From an uncultured bacterium (GTDB lineage: Bacteria; Cyanobacteriota; Vampirovibrionia; Gastranaerophilales; Gastranaerophilaceae), in assembly GCA_949290355.1 (NCBI GenBank), contig CASERN010000011.1, positions 558,001 to 622,000 of the forward strand: a stretch of 64,000 nucleotides of DNA. Direction: 5' to 3'. Below the pieces are notes generated by a model, which saw only the letters and a program-made list of their open reading frames with translations, searched no databases and was not told the DNA's origin. The translations under genes and the position numbers were made by a program. Within the stretch, counting starts at the first letter, position 1. Every line of letters begins with the position of its first letter. Positions 44,158 through 51,560 of this stretch are shown here, one piece after another.

Positions 44158-44583
44158 CTATATTCTCTCAACTGTTAATATTAAACTGTCATATTTAACT
44201 ATTTTTACTTCACTTCCGATAGGTATTGTTTCATCATTTTCAATTCTTGCTTCCCATCTTTCATCATATATTGTGATGGCTCCGGAAAATTTAGTTATTG
44301 GTTCTATAACTTTTACTACTTTCCCTATATATTTACCTTCCATACCTGTTTCTTTTTCTATTTCATTTCTGTTTTTGACAAGTAATGGCCTTAAAAAGAT
44401 AATGGAAATTATAGATAGAACAACGAATATAACTGTTAATAAAATCCAGTTTAATATCCATAATGATAAAATCGCTGTAATAAATCCAGCAATTGCAAGG
44501 TTTAAGAAAAATAATGATGGTAAAAGCATTTCAAGAATTAAAAAAATAAGACCTGAAATTGCATATATTTCCCATAATGCCAT
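44158..44583 (-). CDS. NfeD family membrane protein
   Basis: This 141-residue protein has two or three membrane segments followed by a C-terminal OB-like domain (GKVVKVIEPITKFSGAITIYDERWEARIEND..IPIGSEVKIVKYD), the short NfeD1b form without a protease domain. It normally works with the adjacent SPFH protein. GGAGTTATTTTG lies before the ATG. Confidence 0.88.
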   Translation of the reverse strand: MALWEIYAISGLIFLILEMLLPSLFFLNLAIAGFITAILSLWILNWILLTVIFVVLSIISIIFLRPLLVKNRNEIEKETGMEGKYIGKVVKVIEPITKFSGAITIYDERWEARIENDETIPIGSEVKIVKYDSLILTVERI

Positions 44584-44680
44584 ACAAAATAACTCCTTTT
44601 ATATTCCATTTTAACATATTGTTTAGGTTCAGTCAATCGTTTATTATTGTTTATAATCCTCTTTGTTGTAATATTTAATT

Positions 44681-46099
44681 ATGATTAATTTTGATTCATT
44701 AACGCTAAAATACTGGATAGATGAAAATAGGGATTTTTTGACAGGTTCAAGAATTCAAAAAATTCAGCAGCCTACAAGAAGAGATTTTGTTTTGTCTTTG
44801 CGAAAAGAAGGTGTTACAAAAAAATTATATATAAACATAAATCCCCAGTTCTACCATATTTGTTTCATGAATCACGATAACGAGAAAATGCGTGTAATTG
44901 ATATTCCGCAAAAACCTCCAATGTTTTGTATGCTTTTAAGAAAGTATCTTGAAAATTCTCTTATTTCTAAAGTAAATCAACCTGAGCATGAAAGAATAAT
45001 AGAATTTTATATTGAGACTTTTAATGAGTTATCTGAAAAAATATATTTATGTTTGGCTATAGAATTGATGGGAAAATATTCAAACGTTATTTTGTATAAT
45101 TATGATACAAATATAATTCTTGGTTGTGCGCATAATGTAGGGGCTGAAAAAAGCAGAGAAAGAGAAATGGCGGGAGGTTTGCCTTATGTTTATCCATCAG
45201 GTCGCCCAAATGATTGGTATTGTGCAGAAAATTCTTTAGCTAAAAAAGATTTGCATTTATCTATTAATTCATTGATAGATGATTATTATTCGAAAAGTAT
45301 TAATGATGAAAAATTTAAAAGAATAAAAGATTATTGTAGGCAAATTGTTAATAATAAATTAAAAAAAGAAAAAAATTCTCTAAAAAAAATGGAATTGCGT
45401 TATTCAAAAGAATTAGATTGTGATAGGTATCGTTTGTATGGAGATTTGATTATGGCAAATCTTTATAATAATTCGGATTATGTCACGTCTGTAAAATTGT
45501 ATGATTATGAAAATAATAAAGATATAACTATTCCTTTGGATGAGACTGCTACATTGAAAGATAATGCTAACAGATTTTATAAGCTTTATAATAAAAGTAA
45601 AAATGCACTCTCAAAATTGCATTCTTTAATAGAAGAATATCATATGAGCGTTGAGTATTTAGAACAAATTTTGTATTCTTTAGATGTGTCTTCTACAATT
45701 GATGATTTAGAGGTAATAAAACATGAAATAGAACCTCAAAAAATAACTAAACAAGAAAAAAAGCCTGCTCTTTTGCCTATGGAATTAGATATTGATGGTT
45801 TTCAAGTATTTGTTGGAAAAAATAATAAGCAAAATGATTATATTGTCTCAAAATTGTCTAAAGATGATGATTATTGGTTTCATACAAAGGATTGCGCCGG
45901 ATCACATGTGCTTTTAAAAGCAGATAATCCTCCTGATAAAGTTATATTGAAATGTGCTGAACTTGCTAAACAATATTCTAAGGGTTCTAATTCTTCCAAA
46001 ATTGGTGTTGTTTATACAAAAAGAAAATATTTAAAGAAGCCACCTAGAGCTAATTTAGGGTATGTAACTTATAAAAATGAGCAGGAAATTATTGTTTAA
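44681..46099 (+). CDS. rqcH: Rqc2/RqcH homologue (NFACT protein, ribosome quality control)
   Basis: This 472-residue protein has the NFACT-N domain (DSLTLKYWIDENRDFLTGSRIQKIQQP), MFCMLLRKYLENSLI, a coiled-coil middle and the NFACT-R domain (FQVFVGKNNKQNDYIVSKLSKDDDYWFHTKDCAGSHV). RqcH adds alanine tails to stalled nascent chains on 50S subunits. The protein is about 100 residues shorter than the Bacillus form, and the position where family members usually have Asp-Arg reads HERIIEF. TAATAT ends 6 bases before the ATG with no ribosome site. A TAATG overlap leads into the Y-family polymerase. Confidence 0.87.
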   Translation: MINFDSLTLKYWIDENRDFLTGSRIQKIQQPTRRDFVLSLRKEGVTKKLYININPQFYHICFMNHDNEKMRVIDIPQKPPMFCMLLRKYLENSLISKVNQPEHERIIEFYIETFNELSEKIYLCLAIELMGKYSNVILYNYDTNIILGCAHNVGAEKSREREMAGGLPYVYPSGRPNDWYCAENSLAKKDLHLSINSLIDDYYSKSINDEKFKRIKDYCRQIVNNKLKKEKNSLKKMELRYSKELDCDRYRLYGDLIMANLYNNSDYVTSVKLYDYENNKDITIPLDETATLKDNANRFYKLYNKSKNALSKLHSLIEEYHMSVEYLEQILYSLDVSSTIDDLEVIKHEIEPQKITKQEKKPALLPMELDIDGFQVFVGKNNKQNDYIVSKLSKDDDYWFHTKDCAGSHVLLKADNPPDKVILKCAELAKQYSKGSNSSKIGVVYTKRKYLKKPPRANLGYVTYKNEQEIIV

Positions 46100-47319
46100 T
46101 GTTTGAAGAAAATGAAAATATATCTGAAAATGTTGATATGAAAAAAAAGAATGTAATAGCATTAGTGGATTGTGATTCTTTTTTCGTTTCTTGTGAGCAG
46201 TCAATAAATCCTGAACTAAAAAATAAACCTGTATGTGTTATGTCCGCTAGAGGACAATGTGTTATTTCTCGTTCTAAAGAAGCAAAAAAATTAGGTATAA
46301 AGATGGGAATGCCCTACTTTCAAATCGAAGGTCGTATGAAACAGGCTATATACTTGAATGCTAATCATGAATTGTATTGTGAAATTTCTGAGAAGGTAAT
46401 GGATGTTTTAAAATCTTTTTGCCCAAAAGTTGAGGTTTATTCTATAGATGAAGCATTTATGGATTTGACAGGGCTTGAGAGATTATATAAAAAGAATTAT
46501 ATTGAAATAGCTGCAATGATACGTAATAAGATTAAAGAAGAAGTTGATATTCCTGTATCGATAGGTCTAAGTTCCTCTAAGTCTTTAGCAAAGTTAGCAT
46601 CTGATAAAGCAAAATTTGAAGAGAACGGAATTTTCACAATCGGATCAAGAAAAATTGTTCCAGTTTTGCAAAAAACAGGTATTGACGAAATTTGGGGAAT
46701 TGGCAAAAATCTTTCCTTGTTGTGTAAAAAGAATGGTATTATTACTGCTTATGAGCTAGTATCTCAGGATGACATATGGTTGAATAAGCAATTTGGTATC
46801 AACGGTTTAGAAATGAAACATGAGCTTTTGGGACAGATGATATCCCCTGTCTCAAATGACATAAAACTACCTAAATCTATCCAAAAAACAAGTGCATTAG
46901 CAAAATTTTCATCTGATAAAAATTATTTAAAGAATTCTTTAAATTATCATATTCATCGTGCTTGCGTAAAATTGAGAAAGATTAATGCTAAGTGCAAAGG
47001 GATAAGTCTTTTTCTACGTACTAAAGATTTTAAAATTTATTGTGAAAAGAAAGTCCTAAATTATGGTACAGATTTTGAGCTGGAAATTTCTGATATTATT
47101 TTTGATTTACTTGATAAAATTTATAATCCCAATATTTTATATCGTAGTACAGGTGTAATTTTAGATACTTTTATGTTTAATAATGAGGCTCAAATATCTT
47201 TGTTTTCTGATATGAAAGAGGTTGAAAGAAAAGATAAACTTGTAAGATGTTTTGACAAGTTGGAGCAAAAGTTTGGAAAGGATATAATTCAGACGGGTTT
47301 TATAAAAAAAGATTTATAA
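46099..47319 (+). CDS. Y-family DNA polymerase (UmuC/DinB type)
   Basis: This 406-residue protein has IALVDCDSFFVSCEQSINPELKNKPVCVMS (first catalytic Asp pair), EVYSIDEAFMDLTGL (D-E pair), and HhH region TGIDEIWGIGKNL. The little-finger domain follows. VMSARGQCVISRSKEAKKLGIKMGMP resembles UmuC more than DinB. It does translesion synthesis. No umuD is adjacent. The coupling with rqcH is unusual. Confidence 0.88.
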   Translation: MFEENENISENVDMKKKNVIALVDCDSFFVSCEQSINPELKNKPVCVMSARGQCVISRSKEAKKLGIKMGMPYFQIEGRMKQAIYLNANHELYCEISEKVMDVLKSFCPKVEVYSIDEAFMDLTGLERLYKKNYIEIAAMIRNKIKEEVDIPVSIGLSSSKSLAKLASDKAKFEENGIFTIGSRKIVPVLQKTGIDEIWGIGKNLSLLCKKNGIITAYELVSQDDIWLNKQFGINGLEMKHELLGQMISPVSNDIKLPKSIQKTSALAKFSSDKNYLKNSLNYHIHRACVKLRKINAKCKGISLFLRTKDFKIYCEKKVLNYGTDFELEISDIIFDLLDKIYNPNILYRSTGVILDTFMFNNEAQISLFSDMKEVERKDKLVRCFDKLEQKFGKDIIQTGFIKKDL

Positions 47320-47322
47320 AAT

Positions 47323-47356
47323 AAAAAGCCTCGTTTGATTTCACGAGGCTTTTTTT
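47323..47356. terminator. Bidirectional terminator
   Basis: AAAAAGCCTCGT-TTGATTTC-ACGAGGCTTTTTTT separates the polymerase gene from the convergent SLH gene. Confidence 0.88.
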
Positions 47357-47360
47357 ATTG

Positions 47361-48503
47361 TTAAAATATCCAACCGTTTGTTAAATCAACTTTTATTGGT
47401 TTCAATAATTTCATATATACAACACCTTCAGGCTCAACATTTAATTTTTCTCCTTTTAATGTTGCTCTTACTATTTTCATAAACCAATTTCTATCTTTGG
47501 TTACTTCTCCTACACCCGCAAATTCAACAGTTTGGTCATTATTTGTTGTAATAAGTGAATTGTCAAGAACTAGTACTCCGTTTCTTACAAACCACTTGCC
47601 GCTTCTAACATCTAGTAGTTGACCTTTTAAACTAGAACCTTTGTAGATTAAGATATATTTATCTTTTGTAACGTAATTTTCTGGAGCATATGCAGAGTAT
47701 ATTTCTCCTGGTTGAGACGATTGAGAACTGATATACTTGCTAAGTTTTACAGGAATGATTGATCCTGCAGGAATTGTGCCGACACTTCCTTGTACAAAAG
47801 CATTTTCAACAACATATCCTTCTCCTGTTTTCTTTCTCATTGCTTCTGCAAGTTTTGCATTAGGATTAAGCTTTGCTTGCTCCATCATGTTGTATAGAAT
47901 AGCACAAACCTCAGCTCTTGTAGCAGGTCTGTTTGCTTCTATTTTCTTTTTGTCTTGAGAAGGTGCAGTTACCAGCATATCTAAAATTTCTGCTTTGCCT
48001 GCTGGTATAACAAACCATTCAGGAACTTCTTTTACGTCTGTAAATTTTTTCGATAAAACTTCTTTTGCTTTAAAATCGCTTATCTGTTCGGTTGTTAACG
48101 CATTAACCGCAACAGAAATTGATTCAGCTCTAGTTACAGTATCATCAGGTCTGAAAGGTTGTCCTTCTGGCGGGCAAGAAATTAAATCAAAATATAATGC
48201 TTTTTGTATTGAATCATAAGCCCAAAATCCCGGTTCTATATCAGTAAATTTAACAGGTTGTGCAACTGTAGTATGTTCTTGTCCTAAAGCTTTTATTGCC
48301 ATAGAAGCAAATTCTGCACGACTAACATTTTCGTCAGGTTTGAATGTCCCATCAGGATAACCTACTATAACACCTTTTTCTGTTAAAATTTCTATTTGCT
48401 TTGCAGCCCAATGATCCTTCGCAACATCAGGATAAGCTATTGCAGGTATTGTAAAAGCAATTAATGCAAGTGCTGATAAAGCGAACCTGAATAAATTTTT
48501 CAT
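47361..48503 (-). CDS. S-layer homology (SLH) domain surface protein
   Basis: This 380-residue protein has a signal peptide (LFRFALSALALIAFTIPAIA) and then two to three SLH repeats: YPDVAKDHWAAKQIEILTEKGVI, FTDIEPGFWAYDSIQKALYF and a degenerate third near 135-200 ending NRPATRAEVCAILYNMM. A beta-rich C-terminal domain follows (GSIIPVKLSKYISS..KDKYILIYKGSSLKGQLLD). SLH domains bind peptidoglycan or its attached polymers, and cyanobacterial relatives link outer membrane and wall. ATG 48503 with AGGAGA is preferred over a TTG six bases upstream. Confidence 0.88.
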   Translation of the reverse strand: MKNLFRFALSALALIAFTIPAIAYPDVAKDHWAAKQIEILTEKGVIVGYPDGTFKPDENVSRAEFASMAIKALGQEHTTVAQPVKFTDIEPGFWAYDSIQKALYFDLISCPPEGQPFRPDDTVTRAESISVAVNALTTEQISDFKAKEVLSKKFTDVKEVPEWFVIPAGKAEILDMLVTAPSQDKKKIEANRPATRAEVCAILYNMMEQAKLNPNAKLAEAMRKKTGEGYVVENAFVQGSVGTIPAGSIIPVKLSKYISSQSSQPGEIYSAYAPENYVTKDKYILIYKGSSLKGQLLDVRSGKWFVRNGVLVLDNSLITTNNDQTVEFAGVGEVTKDRNWFMKIVRATLKGEKLNVEPEGVVYMKLLKPIKVDLTNGWIF

Positions 48504-48533
48504 ACTCAATTCTCCTATAATAATCCTACCCCT

Positions 48534-48559
48534 ACATGGTACATGTAAAACTGTTTTAC
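48534..48559. promoter_or_regulatory. Two adjacent inverted repeats between SLH and hydE genes
   Basis: ACATG-GTA-CATGT at 48534-48546 and GTAAAAC-T-GTTTTAC at 48545-48559 are two palindromes that overlap by two bases in the 109-base divergent region. They could be operators for one or both genes. Confidence 0.5.
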
Positions 48560-48612
48560 GGCAACTTTTTAATAAGTTATGTTAAACATGCTTATGTTAT
48601 AATATTGCAAGT

Positions 48613-49611
48613 ATGAATGATTTTAGCAGAAAAGAAATTATTGACATATTAAGAGATGATACTCTCAATTCTTGGCTTTTTAATTATGCTGATGAGATAA
48701 GACAAAAGTATGTTGGAAATGAGGTTCATTTAAGGGGATTGATTGAATTTTCAAATATCTGCAAAAATGCGTGTAAATATTGTGGGTTACGCTGTGAAAA
48801 TAAAAATGTAGAAAGGTATCGTTTAACCCCTGATGATATTGTAAAGACTGCTTTTGAAGCATCAAAAATCGGATACAAAACAATTGTTCTTCAATCAGGA
48901 GAGGATGCTTTTTTCTCAAGAAAAATTCTATGTAATATAATTGAAAATATAAAAAATTTTGATGTTGCACTTACTTTGAGTATTGGAGAAAGAAGTTTTG
49001 ATGACTATAAAGCATTTAAAGAAAGTGGAGCAGATCGATATCTAATAAGAATTGAAACGACAGATAAAAATTTATATTCATTTATGCATCCAAACATGGA
49101 ATTTGAAAACCGATTAAACTGTGTAAAATCTTTAAAAGATTTAGGTTATGAATTAGGTACAGGATGTTTGGTTGGTTTGCCAGAACAGACTATTGAATCA
49201 TTAGCTGATGATATTTTATTTTTCAAAGAATCTGATGCTGATATGATAGGTATTGGTCCATTTATTCCACATCCTCAAACTCCTTTGAAAGATGCGAAAC
49301 AAGGAAATTTTATACTCGCACTGAAAGTTATGGCACTTACGAGAATTTTGCTTAAAGACATAAATATTCCAGCAACTACAGCTATGGAGACATTGAATCC
49401 AAATGGAAGAATAATCGCGCTCCAAAGCGGTGCAAATGTAATCATGCCAAATGTTACTGTTTCTAAATACAGTTCAAAGTATGAGATTTATCCTAACAAA
49501 CCTTGTGTAGAAGATAATTCTGTAAATTTCAAAAAAAACTTAGAAGAAAGGATCCTATCAATAGGTCGTGTCATTTCAAAAGATTATGGTTTCCGAAAAA
49601 AAACAAAATAA
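48613..49611 (+). CDS. hydE: [FeFe]-hydrogenase maturase HydE (radical SAM)
   Basis: This 332-residue protein has VHLRGLIEFSNICKNACKYCGLRCENKNVERYRLTP in consecutive segments, with the CxxxCxxC radical-SAM cluster motif. TIVLQSGED, GADRYLIRIETT and DMIGIGPFIPHPQTPL follow, the last specific for HydE. HydE helps build the dithiomethylamine-bearing H cluster with HydF and HydG, which are not in the window. It suggests fermentative, H2-metabolising life. TATAAT ends 9 bases before the ATG; no ribosome site is seen. Confidence 0.93.
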   Translation: MNDFSRKEIIDILRDDTLNSWLFNYADEIRQKYVGNEVHLRGLIEFSNICKNACKYCGLRCENKNVERYRLTPDDIVKTAFEASKIGYKTIVLQSGEDAFFSRKILCNIIENIKNFDVALTLSIGERSFDDYKAFKESGADRYLIRIETTDKNLYSFMHPNMEFENRLNCVKSLKDLGYELGTGCLVGLPEQTIESLADDILFFKESDADMIGIGPFIPHPQTPLKDAKQGNFILALKVMALTRILLKDINIPATTAMETLNPNGRIIALQSGANVIMPNVTVSKYSSKYEIYPNKPCVEDNSVNFKKNLEERILSIGRVISKDYGFRKKTK

Positions 49612-49640
49612 AAAAACACCCTTCAAAATGGGTGTTTAAG
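49611..49640 (-). terminator. Terminator of the tRNA-Thr/Thr/Tyr cluster
   Basis: AAACACCC-TTCAAAAT-GGGTGTTT, with a T-rich tail on the reverse strand, lies just 3' of tRNA-Tyr. Confidence 0.75.
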
Positions 49641-49643
49641 AAC

Positions 49644-49726
49644 TGGGCAGGGGTGGATTCGAACCACCGTAGTCTCGCGACGGCAGATTTACAGTCTGCT
49701 CCCTTTAGCCACTCGGGCACCTACCC
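49644..49726 (-). tRNA. tRNA-Tyr(GTA)
   Basis: The reverse strand starts GGGTAGGTGCCCGAGTGGC. The anticodon arm is GCAGACTGTAAATCTGC (anticodon GTA), with a long variable arm and T arm GGTTCGAATCC, ending CCTGCCCA. CCA is not encoded. Confidence 0.95.
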
Positions 49727-49746
49727 ATAAATTTAGTTTTCAAAAT

Positions 49747-49818
49747 TGCCTTTGACGGGATTTGAACCCGTGGCCTCTCCCTTACCAAGGGAGTGCGCTA
49801 CCCCTGCGCCACAAAGGC
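49747..49818 (-). tRNA. tRNA-Thr(GGT)
   Basis: The reverse strand starts GCCTTTGTGGCGCAG. The anticodon stem CTCCC/GGGAG has loop TTGGTAA, anticodon GGT. T arm GGTTCAAATCC; acceptor CAAAGGC plus A; no encoded CCA. 72 nt. Confidence 0.95.
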
Positions 49819-49851
49819 AAATGCCACAAGGGCTTTTTTATTAAATAAAAA

Positions 49852-49923
49852 TGCCGACTATAGGAATCGAACCTACAACCTACGGTTTACAAAACCGTTG
49901 CTCTACCATTGAGCCAAGTCGGC
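49852..49923 (-). tRNA. tRNA-Thr(TGT)
   Basis: The reverse strand starts GCCGACTTGGCTCAATGG. The anticodon stem ACGGT/ACCGT has loop TTTGTAA, anticodon TGT. T arm GGTTCGATTCC; acceptor AGTCGGC plus A; no encoded CCA. 72 nt. Confidence 0.95.
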
Positions 49924-50026
49924 AAGCACATGTAATATTCTATTAAGAAAAAAGTTAAATGTCAATACTGTTCATTCTTTTTTATTGTATAATTAAAAAC
50001 GTAAGGTAAAAGAAAGGTTTTCCCTG

Positions 50027-50368
50027 ATGTATAAGTATTTTACTCCAATAGTATTGCTGACAATATCTAATGTTTTTATGACTTTTGCATGGTATGGTCA
50101 TTTAAAACATAAGTCTACTGCTTTGTGGATTGTAATTTTAGTAAGTTGGGGAATTGCATTTTTTGAATATTGCTTTCAAGTTCCGGCAAATAGAATTGGC
50201 AGTTATGTATATTCGGCTGCTCAATTGAAAACTATTCAGGAAGCTATTACATTGATTGTTTTCTCATTCTTTTCAGTGCTTTATTTGAAAGAAGAATTTA
50301 AGTGGAATTATCTTGTCGGATTTGTTTTTGTTATTCTTGCGGTATTTTTTATATTTAAAAAATGGTAA
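50027..50368 (+). CDS. DUF486/DMT-like small membrane protein
   Basis: This 113-residue protein has four membrane segments. FMTFAWYGHLKHKSTALW, then SWGIAFFEYCFQVPANRIG and LKTIQEAITL, match the DUF486 family of small transporter-like proteins in the DMT superfamily. Function unknown. GAAAGG precedes the ATG, and TATAAT (TTGTATAATT) is 33-40 bases upstream. Its stop abuts the stop of the convergent gene. Confidence 0.85.
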   Translation: MYKYFTPIVLLTISNVFMTFAWYGHLKHKSTALWIVILVSWGIAFFEYCFQVPANRIGSYVYSAAQLKTIQEAITLIVFSFFSVLYLKEEFKWNYLVGFVFVILAVFFIFKKW

Positions 50369-50962
50369 TTAAATTTTGTATTTTAATTTAAGCATTTTGA
50401 GGTTTCTTGAGGCTGTTTCTCTTACTTCAGGTCTTACATCTTCGTTGTTTTGTGTTTTGTATAAAAGTCTAATACATCTCATATCATATGTTGATGAAAA
50501 ATAGCCTGTGTAGAATTCAACAGATTTCACGTCTTTTAAATATTCAGCTGTTTTTAAAAAATTTTCAGCTTTGTCTGAATATTTTATTGCAATGTTAAGA
50601 GTATTTTTTGTCTTTTTAGAAATATCAAGTTTTTTCCATTCTGGAACTAATGCTTTGCTTTCATTTTCTTTAATAGCTCCTGTTAAAAATCCCATGACAG
50701 CATATTTATGTTTTCCAAACTCCATAATATTTAGGTTAGACAAATTTTGTAAAATTGAGGGTATAAGTAATGTATCTTTTGTTCGGTAATAATTTGTCAT
50801 CATGTCGTCAAGATTATTTACCATTTCTTTGGTTGAAAGATTTTTGTTATTAGCAGGTGATTTGTATGGTAATCTTAAATAAAATTCTCTAGCTATAAAA
50901 AATATTGTGATAATGAATATGAGCAGAAAAAATATATATTTGGGATTTAATTTTATTTTCAT
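50369..50962 (-). CDS. Hypothetical membrane-anchored protein
   Basis: This 197-residue protein has one N-terminal anchor (KYIFFLLIFIITIFFIAREF) and a helical soluble domain with ALVPEWKKLDISKKTKNTLN and DVRPEVRETASRNLKMLKLK. No family is recognised. The long HEAT/TPR-like helical pattern is only a guess. GGAG lies ahead of the ATG. It lies between tRNA genes on the same strand. Confidence 0.65.
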   Translation of the reverse strand: MKIKLNPKYIFFLLIFIITIFFIAREFYLRLPYKSPANNKNLSTKEMVNNLDDMMTNYYRTKDTLLIPSILQNLSNLNIMEFGKHKYAVMGFLTGAIKENESKALVPEWKKLDISKKTKNTLNIAIKYSDKAENFLKTAEYLKDVKSVEFYTGYFSSTYDMRCIRLLYKTQNNEDVRPEVRETASRNLKMLKLKYKI

Positions 50963-50991
50963 AATATTTTGTATTGCTCCTTAAAAAAATA

Positions 50992-51063
50992 AGCGGAAGA
51001 CGGGACTCGAACCCGCGACGTCAACCTTGGGAAGGTTGCATTCTACCACTGAATTACTTCCGC
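50992..51063 (-). tRNA. tRNA-Gly(CCC)
   Basis: The reverse strand starts GCGGAAGTAATTCAGTGG. The anticodon stem CAACC/GGTTG has loop TTCCCAA, anticodon CCC. T arm GGGTTCGAGTCCC; acceptor CTTCCGC plus T; CCA not encoded. 72 nt. Confidence 0.94.
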
Positions 51064-51117
51064 ATAATCTTATTATATACTAAAAACTTTATAGGTGCAA
51101 TTGTATAAATTCGCAAA

Positions 51118-51148
51118 TAAAAAAGAGCCTGAAAATCAGACTCTTCTT
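51118..51148 (-). terminator. Terminator of tRNA-Gly(GCC)
   Basis: The imperfect stem AAAGAGCCTGA/TCAGACTCTT with loop AAA is followed on the reverse strand by TTTTTT. Confidence 0.65.
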
Positions 51149-51150
51149 TA

Positions 51151-51225
51151 TGGAGCGGGAGACGAGGCTCGAACTCGCGACATCCTCCTTGGCAAGGAGG
51201 CATTCTACCACTGAATTACCCCCGC
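51151..51225 (-). tRNA. tRNA-Gly(GCC)
   Basis: The reverse strand starts GCGGGGGTAATTCAGTGG. The anticodon stem CCTCC/GGAGG has loop TTGCCAA, anticodon GCC. Acceptor CTCCCGC, T, and encoded CCA. Its first half closely resembles tRNA-Gly(CCC) 90 bases downstream, suggesting duplication; only this one encodes CCA. Confidence 0.95.
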
Positions 51226-51341
51226 ATTGGGTACTTTTCTATAATACATGCTAAATTTTTTTTTGCAAGTCTTTTTATTATTGAAAGAAAAATTTTTTTA
51301 TTTTATTAATTATTTTTATGCCTATTCTCTGTTTATTTTGA

Positions 51342-51560
51342 TTATTTTGAATATCTTGGTATTATAGGATTTGTTGGAATATTATCAATATTATTTTTCC
51401 AGTTTTTAATATTCATTATTTGATTTTCAATGATTTTCCCAAGGTTTTCTTTTGCATATTGCACACTATACACAATTTTATTTATATGCTCAGAAATTCC
51501 ATTTATTTTGGGAGGGTGTTTATATTGAGTCGAAAGCCTAAATTTAGTTATATTTAGCAT
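51342..51560 (-). CDS. Small protein overlapping the end of dnaE
   Basis: This 72-residue frame starts with the ATG in ATGCTAA, which contains the dnaE stop. It is basic and Asn/Ile-rich, with PPKINGISEHINKIVYSVQY in the middle and no membrane segment. No family is recognised. The tight overlap suggests coupling to dnaE, but the frame might be fortuitous. Confidence 0.45.
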   Translation of the reverse strand: MLNITKFRLSTQYKHPPKINGISEHINKIVYSVQYAKENLGKIIENQIMNIKNWKNNIDNIPTNPIIPRYSK

